From positions 1 to 64,000 of the forward strand of contig LNDB01000005.1 in NCBI GenBank assembly GCA_001515265.1: 64,000 nt of DNA, in the 5' to 3' direction. Source of the stretch: Candidatus Dichloromethanomonas elyunquensis. GTDB lineage: Bacteria > Bacillota > Desulfitobacteriia > Desulfitobacteriales > Syntrophobotulaceae. A model generated the notes under the pieces. It saw nothing but the letters and a program-made list of their open reading frames with translations, was not told the DNA's origin and made no database searches. Shown here one piece after another: positions 55,863 through 64,000 of this stretch (the first letter of the stretch is position 1; the number at the start of each line of letters is the position of its first letter). The position numbers and the translations under genes are program-made.

Positions 55863-56135
55863 TGTTATGAAATCCCTCCTATTCCGGTCATTGGGCAATC
55901 TTTTCATATGGACAAATATAGTATAAAAAATGAACCTTTCGTTTCTTTTAAGAATAAGTTAAATTTATATGAAGAAAATATCTTAGTCATAGTCTTAGCA
56001 TTTTTCCGGATTTTTTAACATGCTATTTACTTTTATTTTCTTTATTATTTATTATAAAGATACTATAATAATAACAGAATTTGGGTAATTTATCCAATTT
56101 AATATTAAAAAAGTATTTTCAGGAGAGCGTGAACT

Positions 56136-57767
56136 GTGATCATAACTGTTTATTTTTTGTTCCTCATTCTAAACAGTATTAAAATTTCAATTTTCAACTT
56201 ATATGTAATGCAAGAACGAAAACCGGTGACTTTTTGTTGCAAATTTATTTATACTTTTGTCTTTATGATGTTCATATTCACCGGAGTGTTTCTCAATTCG
56301 AGAATTCTCTTCGGTGTATTTTATCTCTTACAGCTCATTTACATGAATATCTGCATTTCCTATTATAATTTTTATTATTATTTTCTTCATTTTCCGCAAA
56401 GCCTTAAGCTAATCCGGGAAACACTGGATGTAGTCCGCCATAATTCGGTCCCCAGAAACCTTAATCAGCTTCTGGCAATAACTGATTTGCCGGTATTTTT
56501 ATGGGTCTTTGCTTTCTATGATCCAAGTTCTCTCTTAGAAATGAGGCCTTATTTTGTTTTTGGCTTTCTTGCTGGCATTCTGGTCATTCTTTTTTACGAA
56601 TTGATACATGCCGCCAGGGGGCAGTCCTTGGTTCAATTATTCAAAACCTATCCTGGAAGTGAACTCCAGGTTGTTTCTAATTATGGGACTCTTACGAATA
56701 CGATTGTTGATTTCAGCTTGTTTCCTAACTACCGTAAAATCACTGAACAATTTGAATACGGAAAACCAAAAAACCTCAAACCCAAAACAAAAGATAGACC
56801 GAATATCATTGTCATTCAGGCAGAGTCCTTGGATTCCAACGCTATTCAGTTGTGCTATCAGGGAAAACACGTTATGCCGTTTCTTCATGCTCTATCCGAA
56901 GAAAGCATCTACTATCCATATATGCTTAATTACCATAAGGCCGGAGGGACATCCGATGCAGAGTTTTCTATTATGAACAGTGTCGAACCTTTAGGTAATT
57001 TTCCTTCTGTTAAAATTCCCTTGTTTAAACACGAGAATTCTTTTGTAAAAATTTTATCCCAAAATTCTTATCATACATCCGTATTTCATGGAAACCTGGG
57101 AACCTATTATCAGCGGAATATTGCTTTTCCCAGGATGGGCTTTGATACTTTTTATGATATCACAGCAATGAATTTAACAGAAGTAGGATGGGGGGCTCCC
57201 GATCACGAAGTATTCCAATTTGTTCTGGAGAAGATGGAAAGGCAGTCCAGTCCTTTCTTTTATTACCTGATCACAATGACCAATCATTGCCGGTTTACAA
57301 ATGTGCTCAAGTATTATCAAAATCATGACTTTGAATTGATTAAAAACAGAGATCTCAGAAACTTCTACAATTCTTTATCCTATGTGGATCAAACCCTAAA
57401 ATCCTTCGCCAAGAAAGTACAGTCTTTGGGTAAAGAATCTTATATTATCATATTAGGAGATCACACCCCCGGCTTGCAAAAAAAGCTGTACTGCGAAGCT
57501 TCCCTGACGGCAGAAAAAAGACATCTGGAATTTGTACCGCTAATGATCATAACCCCAAATGGCAAAGCGTATCGGGAAAATACCTCGGTTGCATCTTTTC
57601 TGGATATTGCCCCTACTGTTCTTGAGCTTGCTAACATCGAAACCGAATTTAAAACTTTTGGGAGCAGCCTTTTATCTTTAGATTTTTACAATGAACCAAT
57701 TCCTTACCGTGGTTATTTTTTTGATAGAAAAAATCTTTATCAAATGATTAAGTCTGCATTCAATTAA
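56136..57767 (+). CDS. LTA synthase-like sulfatase-fold transferase
   Basis: 543 residues, GTG start after AGGAG. Four to five membrane spans in the first ~170 residues, then an extracellular alkaline-phosphatase-like domain (about 225-520). VIQAESLDSN supplies the metal Glu, Thr272 in GGTSDAEF is the expected nucleophile, and ILGDHTPGLQ ends the metal site. It would polymerise glycerol phosphate from phosphatidylglycerol. Fewer residues than S. aureus LtaS (646). Confidence 0.88.
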   Translation: MIITVYFLFLILNSIKISIFNLYVMQERKPVTFCCKFIYTFVFMMFIFTGVFLNSRILFGVFYLLQLIYMNICISYYNFYYYFLHFPQSLKLIRETLDVVRHNSVPRNLNQLLAITDLPVFLWVFAFYDPSSLLEMRPYFVFGFLAGILVILFYELIHAARGQSLVQLFKTYPGSELQVVSNYGTLTNTIVDFSLFPNYRKITEQFEYGKPKNLKPKTKDRPNIIVIQAESLDSNAIQLCYQGKHVMPFLHALSEESIYYPYMLNYHKAGGTSDAEFSIMNSVEPLGNFPSVKIPLFKHENSFVKILSQNSYHTSVFHGNLGTYYQRNIAFPRMGFDTFYDITAMNLTEVGWGAPDHEVFQFVLEKMERQSSPFFYYLITMTNHCRFTNVLKYYQNHDFELIKNRDLRNFYNSLSYVDQTLKSFAKKVQSLGKESYIIILGDHTPGLQKKLYCEASLTAEKRHLEFVPLMIITPNGKAYRENTSVASFLDIAPTVLELANIETEFKTFGSSLLSLDFYNEPIPYRGYFFDRKNLYQMIKSAFN

Positions 57768-57807
57768 TAAGTTTTTTCAGTCTGGTTAATTCAGGGGAAG
57801 AATGAAA

Positions 57808-57840
57808 GGAACCGGCTCTAACGACCGGTTTCTTTTGTAT
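57808..57840 (+). terminator. Terminator of the LTA-synthase-like gene
   Basis: GGAACCGG/CCGGTTTC stem with a 9-nt loop, then TTTT. Confidence 0.65.
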
Positions 57841-57903
57841 TTTTTCTTTTTGTCACAGATAACTTAGACAGAAAATACACTGTTAAAAAAAGGGGGAATA
57901 AAT

Positions 57904-58101
57904 ATGCTTGTAAAAAAGCTGCCTTTTTCAAGCAGAGACCTGAATTTATTCCTGAACGAGCAAATGTCAAAAATTATTCAAAATATAGAGGCTCGAAACG
58001 GCGCCCTTAAATCCTTTGACCTGAACTTTCATTTTGAGAAGTGCAATTATTGCGTTACGGAAAAAGACATCAGGTCATTCCGGTCAAGAATTGAAGAATA
58101 A
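57904..58101 (+). CDS. Small uncharacterised protein
   Basis: 65 residues, strong ribosome binding site (AAAGGGGG) and its own terminators on both sides. Sequence is polar and probably helical, with two Cys (KCNYC). No family recognised. Confidence 0.6.
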   Translation: MLVKKLPFSSRDLNLFLNEQMSKIIQNIEARNGALKSFDLNFHFEKCNYCVTEKDIRSFRSRIEE

Positions 58102-58160
58102 ATAGACATTTGAGTTAATCCGAATCAAACATAAATATTTCATTTAGCTATTCGCAAACC

Positions 58161-58182
58161 CGCCCTTACGGGCGTTTTTTTT
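58161..58182 (+). terminator. Terminator of the small gene
   Basis: CGCCC-TTAC-GGGCG followed by eight Ts. Confidence 0.85.
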
Positions 58183-58219
58183 ATGACAAAAGGAAATCAT
58201 TAAATCATTTGGATTTTCC

Positions 58220-61183
58220 TCAACTTCTATTCATATAATTCTTTGCTTCGATCCATAAACGTTCAATTTCTTCCATCGGTAACGGCTTGCTGAAATAATA
58301 TCCTTGCGCTTTATCACAGTGTAATTCTTTGAGAAATAGAATGTCCTCCTCATGTTCAATGCCTTCAGCGATTACTTCCAATTGGAGAATTTTTGCCAAA
58401 TTTACAATCGCTGTTGTTATTTTGGCTTTTTTCTCTTCTGTTTTGAGATTTTGGATCATTGATTTATCAATCTTGAGGCAGTTGATATTCATATTTGCTA
58501 AGTAGCTTAGGGAAGAATACCCTGTTCCAAAGTCATCAATGGCGATTTGCATTCCCATGTTGATTATTTTATTAATAATTAGGGAGGCCGAAGCAAAATT
58601 CTGCATGGCAACACTCTCGGTTATTTCCAGTGTCAGCATGACAGGAGATAATTGATATTGGTCGAGTATTTTAGTGATTTTTTCAACAAAGTCCTGCTGA
58701 TAAAACTGCTTGGCAGAAATATTAATCGCTACCCGGATAGGTAAATAACCTTGATCCATCCATCTTTTGCACTGCCTGCATGCTTCTTTGATAACCCAAT
58801 CCCCAATCGGAATAATTAAGTCGGTTTCTTCAGCAAAAGGTATGTATTCGTCCGGAAATATCAATCCATTCGGTGAAAACCACCTTAGAAGGGCTTCCAC
58901 TCCTACCATCTTATTAGTAGTTAAATCAATTTGAGGTTGATAATATAATGTGAATTCTCCTTTTTCCAAAGCTTTATTCAGCATGCCTAACATTGTGAAA
59001 CGTTGAAATATTTCGCTGTCTACTTCAGAAATATAAATATTATACTTATTACCGCCGCTTCTTTTTGCTGAATACATTGCCAGGTCAGCATGTTTTATTA
59101 ACGAATCGGGATTCTTCCCATGTGTTGGGAATAAGGCAATACCCATGCTGATACTAATATATAGTTCCTTACCCTGCATATAAAAGATTTCCGCGCATGA
59201 CTTAATTAACTTTTCAGCTTTTTCGAATACCATTTCCTGGTTATCAACATGATTAATAATAATGGCAAATTCATCCCCGCCGTATCTGCAAACCAGATCC
59301 ATATTCCCCAAATGAAATTTAATTCTTTTTGAGATTTTGATTAATAACTCATCCCCTATGGTGTGACCGAAATTATCATTGATAAATTTGAAACGGTCAA
59401 TATCAATAAAGAATAACGCGAATTGTTTGTTGCTGTCTTTACTGTCGTTAAGAACATCATCTAAAAAATTATGAAATGTCACACGGTTAGGCAGACCGGT
59501 TAAGCTGTCGTATTTAGCCAAATAGTTTAATTCGTTTAATAATTTCTTTTTTTCGCTTACATCAAAAAATACAAGGACCGCACCGATAGAATTACCTTCA
59601 CGATCGCGAATCGGCGAGGCAGAATCTTCAATATGTTTCCTTTCACCGGAACGGTTTATTAAAATGGTATGATTTGCCAAGCCTACTACCCTTCCGGTTC
59701 TCAGGCATTTTTCAACGGGGTCCTCGGCGGGTAGCTCTGTAAATTCATTGATAATACAAAATACGGTAAGCAAGGGCAGACCTTTGGCGTCGTCTTCTTT
59801 CCATCCGGTTAGTTCCTCAGCTACGGGATTCATAAAACCGATATTTCCAAGTGCATCGGTAGTAATGACTGCATCGCCTATGGATTTAAGGGTGACGTGG
59901 GCATGTTCCTTCGCATTCCATAACTCTTCCTCTGCCTGTTTTTGTGGAGTTATATCCCGAAAAACATTCACTACTTCTCCCGAAGTCAATTTGAAGATAT
60001 AGTTTTCCGTCCATCTGGAGATTCTCTTATCGGTATATCGTAAAACCGGGCAGTGCTCCGGCTGGCCTGTTATCCATACCCGTTTTAAAGAATCTAATAT
60101 ATTTCCCGACTCCATAACACCTGGAAATACCGCCGTAAGTGATTGGCCAATCACTTCTTCTTTTTTGATCTGACCGATTTTTTCTGCGGATTTGTTATAC
60201 TCTTCAAAAATAAAATCTCCATACTCATCCGCCGTATAAACTGCCACACCGTCACTCATATTATTAAAAATCCCTTTAAAGCGCTCCTCACTGTCCTTCA
60301 GTTCATTCTCGATCTTTCTCCGATCGGTAATATCCCTAATGACACTGAGTAAGAGCGGTCCCCCTTTGAATTCTCCGCCTTTGGAACTTACTTCAACAGG
60401 AAAAATACTGCCATCTTTACGGCGGTGATATGTCTCAAATAAAATCCCCCGGGAAGCTGCGCTGTCCATTTGTTTGGCAACAAAGTCATTATTATCTAAT
60501 CTTAGATCAAAGATATTCATAGTATGCAATTCCTGTTTGGTATACCCATATGCTTTTTCCGCTGCTGTATTGGCATCCACAATTGTTCCATCAGGACGAA
60601 TAAATAGGAAAATATCTCTCGATTGTTCCGCAAGAAAAGAATATCGCAGTACCCTTTCGCTTCGTTTTTCCATTTCCAGCAAAAGGGAAAGCTGTGAAAC
60701 AAAAGATTCCAAAATCCTAATCTTTTCCGCAGGATACCCTTCTATATCGCGGAAATAAATCACCAAAACCCCTAATACTTCCTCGTCACTGCAAATGATA
60801 GGCAAAGCAAGGGCCGTATTAATCTGTAGTTTCTTCATGTAGAAAAGCCAGGGACAGTGATTATCATGTATTCCCCTAAGATCAGAAAACTGTACGCTAC
60901 CGGTTCGGATTGCTAGACCGGCAGGATTCTGGCCTAACCGGGCATCATCCCATCTCATTGTGTTTGCCTCTAAACAGATCGAATTATCTCCTGCTTTTGC
61001 GCAGCATGTGATGGTCCCATCCGTTTCTTTTAGACCGATCCAAACACAAGGGCAATCCAAGCTTTCGGTCAAACCAAGACAAAATGCAGACATTACCTGA
61101 GAAAAGTCAAACGAATTGCATGTTAAATTCTGTTTTACATTATCAAGAATGTCAAAAAATTTGGGAGTTAATTTCTTCGGCAT
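58220..61183 (-). CDS. GAF-PAS-GGDEF-EAL c-di-GMP signalling protein
   Basis: 987 residues from the ATG at 61183 (GAGGTG 6 nt upstream). Order: GAF (about 20-170), PAS domains at about 185-300, 305-420 and 430-545, GGDEF (about 560-720) and EAL (about 735-980). The cyclase motif RYGGDEF is intact; the inhibitory RxxD site reads GNMD, so product inhibition is probably lost. The EAL domain keeps EALLRW, ITESVAM, DDFGTGYSSLSYL, KIDKSMI and GYYFSKPLP. It can probably both make and break c-di-GMP. No membrane span: a cytosolic sensor. Confidence 0.94.
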   Translation of the reverse strand: MPKKLTPKFFDILDNVKQNLTCNSFDFSQVMSAFCLGLTESLDCPCVWIGLKETDGTITCCAKAGDNSICLEANTMRWDDARLGQNPAGLAIRTGSVQFSDLRGIHDNHCPWLFYMKKLQINTALALPIICSDEEVLGVLVIYFRDIEGYPAEKIRILESFVSQLSLLLEMEKRSERVLRYSFLAEQSRDIFLFIRPDGTIVDANTAAEKAYGYTKQELHTMNIFDLRLDNNDFVAKQMDSAASRGILFETYHRRKDGSIFPVEVSSKGGEFKGGPLLLSVIRDITDRRKIENELKDSEERFKGIFNNMSDGVAVYTADEYGDFIFEEYNKSAEKIGQIKKEEVIGQSLTAVFPGVMESGNILDSLKRVWITGQPEHCPVLRYTDKRISRWTENYIFKLTSGEVVNVFRDITPQKQAEEELWNAKEHAHVTLKSIGDAVITTDALGNIGFMNPVAEELTGWKEDDAKGLPLLTVFCIINEFTELPAEDPVEKCLRTGRVVGLANHTILINRSGERKHIEDSASPIRDREGNSIGAVLVFFDVSEKKKLLNELNYLAKYDSLTGLPNRVTFHNFLDDVLNDSKDSNKQFALFFIDIDRFKFINDNFGHTIGDELLIKISKRIKFHLGNMDLVCRYGGDEFAIIINHVDNQEMVFEKAEKLIKSCAEIFYMQGKELYISISMGIALFPTHGKNPDSLIKHADLAMYSAKRSGGNKYNIYISEVDSEIFQRFTMLGMLNKALEKGEFTLYYQPQIDLTTNKMVGVEALLRWFSPNGLIFPDEYIPFAEETDLIIPIGDWVIKEACRQCKRWMDQGYLPIRVAINISAKQFYQQDFVEKITKILDQYQLSPVMLTLEITESVAMQNFASASLIINKIINMGMQIAIDDFGTGYSSLSYLANMNINCLKIDKSMIQNLKTEEKKAKITTAIVNLAKILQLEVIAEGIEHEEDILFLKELHCDKAQGYYFSKPLPMEEIERLWIEAKNYMNRS

Positions 61184-61364
61184 GATAAACACCTCAAAAT
61201 GAACCCTATTTAGATTCAGGTTTTATAGAACAATATCTTCTTTTAGGTCTTTTTTCCTATAACACACATTTGTGATTATATACTATTTATGCAAAATTTT
61301 ACAATAGTCCTGCGAAATATAAATTGAAATTTTAGAAAATTAATGACATGTGTCGGATAAACAT

Positions 61365-62021
61365 TTATAAGGTCTTTGCGGAACCGATCAAGAGTGCAAT
61401 GGTTAATCCCACCAAAATAATCGTGGTGGTCCATCCCACTATATTATTAAACGGTTTATTGATGAATTCCCCCATAATCTCCTTATTGTTTACCAAAAGC
61501 ATCATGCAAATCAATACTATAGGCAGCAGTATACCGTTTAAAACCTGTGACCACAGTGTGATTAAGATGAGCGGGGCATTCGGTATCAGAATAATGGCAA
61601 CAGCTATAACAAGAATGATGGTGTACAAAATATAAAATTGGGGTGCTTCATGGTATTTCTTATCGATTCCTGCTTCAAATCCAAAGGCTTCACAAACATA
61701 GAAGGCTGTTGCTATAGGCAGTATTGTAGCCGCAAATACCGAAGCTACAAATAAACCGAGCGCAAATATTTGGGCGGCTATCGGTCCGGCAAAAGGTTCA
61801 AGGGCCAAGGCCGCATCTTTTGCCTCCCCTATTACAATACCGTTGGCATGAAGGGTGGAGGCACAGGCAACTACAATAAAGAAGGCTACCGCTATGGTAG
61901 CAATGCTGCCAATAATTACATCCCACAGGGTAAATTTGTAGTCTTCTATTTTCAGACCTTTGAATTCCATATCCGGATGAATAATGGATGCCCCAATTTC
62001 TCCCCAGTCAGGCTTCCCCAT
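61365..62021 (-). pseudogene. Nramp-family metal transporter, C-terminal half only
   Basis: 218 residues that match the second half of Nramp divalent-metal transporters: a loop with IMGKPDWGEIG, then about five membrane spans (for example IGSIATIAVAFFIVVACAST). The first ~200 residues are missing, including the DPGN metal motif of TM1 and the MPH motif of TM6. Codons in this frame continue upstream of the ATG (reading IYVLSA) but run into the MgtE-like gene, so the front was lost by deletion. It cannot be a working transporter as it stands. Confidence 0.75.
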
Positions 62022-62931
62022 GATGGCCGATAGGACATAAATCCGTGGTCATTAAGCTCCCAACCGTATTATCCGGGTATTCCATCAATTCCCGCACTTC
62101 AACAGATGTTTCTTTTTCCATTTGATTTAACAGTTTCTCCGCATCTTCCTCTTCCATTTCCTCCAAAATGTCGGCAACCTCATCTGCAGGCATTTTTTCA
62201 AGCACATCTGCAGCCTTCTCCACAGTCAGGCTCCCTAAGAGGTTTAATTGCACATCGGTTTCTAATTCCTCAAGAACATCGGCCGCTCTTTCCTCGTCTA
62301 ATGAATTAAAAATTGCCACTTGCGTATTTCTGTCATAATCTTCAATAATATCGGCGAGGTCAGACGGATGAAGCCTCAAGAGTTTTGTATATTCTTTAGA
62401 AAGCTTTATTCCGGCATGGGAATAATCAATCGAAGCTACTTCATCCCACAAGATCAGTTGACTGGGTATTCGAAGTCCCAAAGGCTTCAGCATCTTTTTA
62501 ATGGGCTTGGCGATCCCAATGCGTCTTAAAAGTCCCTCAACACCTACATCAACTGCAATCGTATAGGTTCCGTTTATAAATACGGCCAACCGCAGATCAT
62601 TAACCCGGACGACCTTTCTGCCGTTCATGTCTACGATTTGTTTATCCAGGACATGCTTCCCAAGGAACATACTATTCTCCTTGGGGATTTCCAAGTCTTT
62701 TAACAGGTCGCATTTTAAAACATATTGTCCTTGTTGCTTATAAATAGAAATCGAAGAATAGTCGATGATTTTCACTTCTCCACTAATTTTGATGCGGGCG
62801 GCAATGACTTTGGGCCGAATGTCATTGACGTCTACAATTAAATCCAGAAGCTTTCCAACAGTTTTTTGACTATCTGATATAACTTTAATTCCGAGTATAC
62901 GGCTCAGATAAAAAGTTGATACTGCAAACAC
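62008..62931 (-). CDS. MgtE-N/PRC-barrel protein, truncated before its CBS domains
   Basis: 307 residues, GTG start. Two PRC-barrel-like segments (about 10-150) and an MgtE N-terminal superhelical domain with LHPSDLADIIEDYD, DEERAADVLEEL and MPADEVADILEEM. Homologues go on into two CBS domains; here the protein stops soon after NTVGSLMTTD, with an out-of-family tail LCPIGHHGEA. Its end overlaps the Nramp remnant by 14 bp. It may regulate metal transport but lacks the nucleotide-binding part. Controlled by an M-box and an SD hairpin. Confidence 0.75.
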   Translation of the reverse strand: MFAVSTFYLSRILGIKVISDSQKTVGKLLDLIVDVNDIRPKVIAARIKISGEVKIIDYSSISIYKQQGQYVLKCDLLKDLEIPKENSMFLGKHVLDKQIVDMNGRKVVRVNDLRLAVFINGTYTIAVDVGVEGLLRRIGIAKPIKKMLKPLGLRIPSQLILWDEVASIDYSHAGIKLSKEYTKLLRLHPSDLADIIEDYDRNTQVAIFNSLDEERAADVLEELETDVQLNLLGSLTVEKAADVLEKMPADEVADILEEMEEEDAEKLLNQMEKETSVEVRELMEYPDNTVGSLMTTDLCPIGHHGEA

Positions 62932-62937
62932 AAAAAT

Positions 62938-62959
62938 CCCTCCATTCTTAGACGGAGGG
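62938..62959 (-). promoter_or_regulatory. Hairpin hiding the MgtE-like gene ribosome binding site
   Basis: CCCTCCGT (62959-62952) pairs with ATGGAGGG (62945-62938), eight pairs including one G-U; GGAGGG is the Shine-Dalgarno of the GTG at 62931. CCCTCCGT can instead pair perfectly with ACGGAGGG at 63023-63016. Confidence 0.55.
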
Positions 62960-63011
62960 GGTATTTTATATATTAAATTTAACTTTCTTTAAGGTTTTAA
63001 GAAAATTCAAA

Positions 63012-63068
63012 TTATCCCTCCGTGCCATATTCACTGTACATGCGTTTACCGCTAGGGTCTGCGTCCAT
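63012..63068 (-). CDS. 18-codon leader ORF in the M-box transcript
   Basis: ATG at 63068 with GAGGAGG 10 nt upstream; encodes MDADPSGKRMYSEYGTEG and stops at 63012. Its last codons contain ACGGAGGG, the sequence that competes for the anti-SD strand, so translation of this ORF could decide which hairpin forms. Confidence 0.5.
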   Translation of the reverse strand: MDADPSGKRMYSEYGTEG

Positions 63069-63151
63069 TATAATATGACCTCCTCTGTTACAGATTATTA
63101 ACATCATTTCGAACTGTTACCGATTCGGCTGCTGCCGATAGCTAATTAATT

Positions 63152-63361
63152 AAAAAAACCTTCGCCAAAACTTGAACATGGCGGAGGCAGAGTAATCCTA
63201 TGCATTTTCCGTTCAAGCTTTAGCTCTGCAAGGCGGTGAAATTGCGTTAGGTTATGCCTTGATTCGACATATCCTGTTGACCTTCTCGAATTGTCTCCAA
63301 CTCTCCGCGGCAGCAATCCATATCCTTGTGGTAGCCTCACCTATCGGTAATATTCAATTTT
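63152..63361 (-). ncRNA. M-box (ykoK) magnesium riboswitch
   Basis: Minus strand shows GATAGGTGAGGCTACC, GATTGCTGCCGCGG, GGTCAACAGG and CAGAGCTAAAGCTTG in the order and spacing of the M-box. A terminator follows: arms CCTCCGCCA and TGGCGAAGG (63188-63159), then seven Ts. High Mg2+ should terminate the transcript before the MgtE-like gene. Confidence 0.88.
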
Positions 63362-63367
63362 TTCAAC

Positions 63368-63396
63368 ATTATAAGTCTTTTACTTGCCGTTTTCAA
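63368..63396 (-). promoter_or_regulatory. M-box transcript promoter
   Basis: TTGAAA (63396-63391), 17-bp spacer, TATAAT (63373-63368). Confidence 0.7.
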
Positions 63397-63468
63397 GCGT
63401 AATATAACAATTTCCTTCGGCATAGCATTATATCATGCAAATAACTATTGGAATCGTTTCGTTTATCC

Positions 63469-63897
63469 CTAACCATTTAGAAAAGAGGTCTTCCGTTCCC
63501 TAAAATCGTTAAACGCCTGCAGACTTGACGGATTGCTTTTCATGAATTCTACCAGGGTTTTGATCGCAGCGGTCGTTGCGGTCGACAGATAATGTTCCAT
63601 GGTCTCAGCCTCTGCCGCAAAGTTGCACTTGCTGCATATCAAGGCAAGAAACTCCTGCAGCAATTGATTTCTGTTTACCAAATATAAACCATATTCTTTT
63701 CCTTTATCCGTAAGCTGAATCTCTCCGTATCGTTCGTACGCGATATAATTTTGGTCTCTCAACTTGTAAAGCGCCTTTGTTACAGACGGCAAAGCTACTT
63801 TCAGTCTGTTGCTGATATCCGTTACCCGAACGGTATCAAGAGATAAAGAAAAACGGTATATCTCCTCTAAGTAGTCTTCTAAGCTTGGTGAAAGCAT
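63469..63897 (-). CDS. MntR/DtxR-family metal-dependent repressor
   Basis: 142 residues from the ATG at 63897 (MLSPSLEDYLEEIY), the length and start of B. subtilis MntR. The winged helix is VRVTDISNRLKVALPSVTKAL. Of the MntR metal ligands, Asp8, Glu11, Glu99, Glu102 and His103 are matched (ETMEHYLS), but His77 is Asn (VNRNQLL), and a CSKC pair lies nearby. It probably senses Mn or Fe with an altered site. Just upstream of the M-box locus. Confidence 0.85.
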   Translation of the reverse strand: MLSPSLEDYLEEIYRFSLSLDTVRVTDISNRLKVALPSVTKALYKLRDQNYIAYERYGEIQLTDKGKEYGLYLVNRNQLLQEFLALICSKCNFAAEAETMEHYLSTATTAAIKTLVEFMKSNPSSLQAFNDFRERKTSFLNG

Positions 63898-64000
63898 ATC
63901 ATCCCACTTCCCTTGCTCCACCTTTAATTATTAGGACCTTTTACCTTACGTTTGGCCAATACAATAATAAAATTTGTTACAGTATATGTGTGCTGATTTT

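Noticed and set aside
63146-63340. 64-codon minus-strand frame
   Set aside because: It lies inside the M-box riboswitch and its terminator.
63932-63955. Possible MntR box upstream of the mntR-like gene
   Set aside because: Only a partial match to the known palindrome, with several mismatches.

Overview
The window looks like a chromosomal stretch of an anaerobic, low-to-mid GC Firmicute of the Clostridia, most like the Peptococcaceae/Desulfitobacteriaceae. The support is the gene set (class III ribonucleotide reductase NrdDG with NrdR, AdhE, FeoAB, B12-dependent MetH), strong Shine-Dalgarno sites, frequent GTG/TTG starts, consensus sigma-A promoters, and Gram-positive style RNA regulation: a leucine T-box, an M-box and a probable fluoride riboswitch. 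The exact genus is an inference. No rRNA, tRNA, CRISPR array, IS element or prophage was recognised.

Layout. 1-1.3 kb: a lone tyrosine recombinase beside a bulged inverted repeat. 1.3-4.75 kb: an autoregulated nrdR-nrdD-nrdG operon with two NrdR boxes. 4.9-8.3 kb: a LexA-type box, adhE and a protein with octapeptide repeats. 8.3-15.4 kb: metH, an HD hydrolase, a thiamine-binding-family protein and a two-component system. 15.4-21.3 kb: htpG, then the Fur-boxed feoA-feoB-feoC-like operon coupled to a phospholipase-C-like gene. 21.3-25.9 kb: murI, speD, leuA behind a leucine T-box and a short upstream ORF, and a divergent cis-prenyltransferase. 25.9-30.3 kb: a CHAP protein, typA, a small membrane protein and a polysaccharide deacetylase. 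30.5-34.3 kb: an operon of 3-methyladenine glycosylase, FMN enzyme, tautomerase and nitronate-monooxygenase-like protein, divergent from an Rrf2 regulator. 34.4-39.2 kb: copA-copZ-tcdA-GIY-YIG and an HD-GYP protein. 39.3-46.9 kb: sulfur metabolism (cysK-metY, a class V aminotransferase with DUF3343, metA, larE, an IscR-like regulator). 47-50.5 kb: rluA, ymaF, psd, ychF. 50.8-52.8 kb: a site-2 protease and a fluoride-riboswitch crcB operon. 52.8-58.2 kb: envelope genes (deacetylase, VTT membrane protein, glycolipid glycosyltransferase, LTA-synthase-like protein). 58.2-61.2 kb: a GAF-PAS-GGDEF-EAL protein. 61.3-63.9 kb: an M-box-controlled metal locus, internally deleted, next to an MntR-like repressor.

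How the genes work together. Methionine synthesis is spread over the window: MetA (probably an O-acetyltransferase), MetY and MetH, with CysK for cysteine. Iron, copper, fluoride and Mg/Mn each have a transport gene with a visible control element. The two most unusual places are the metal locus, where a deletion seems to have joined the front of an MgtE-type gene to the back half of an Nramp gene, and its leader, which has an M-box, a terminator, an 18-codon ORF and two mutually exclusive hairpins, one of which hides the ribosome binding site.
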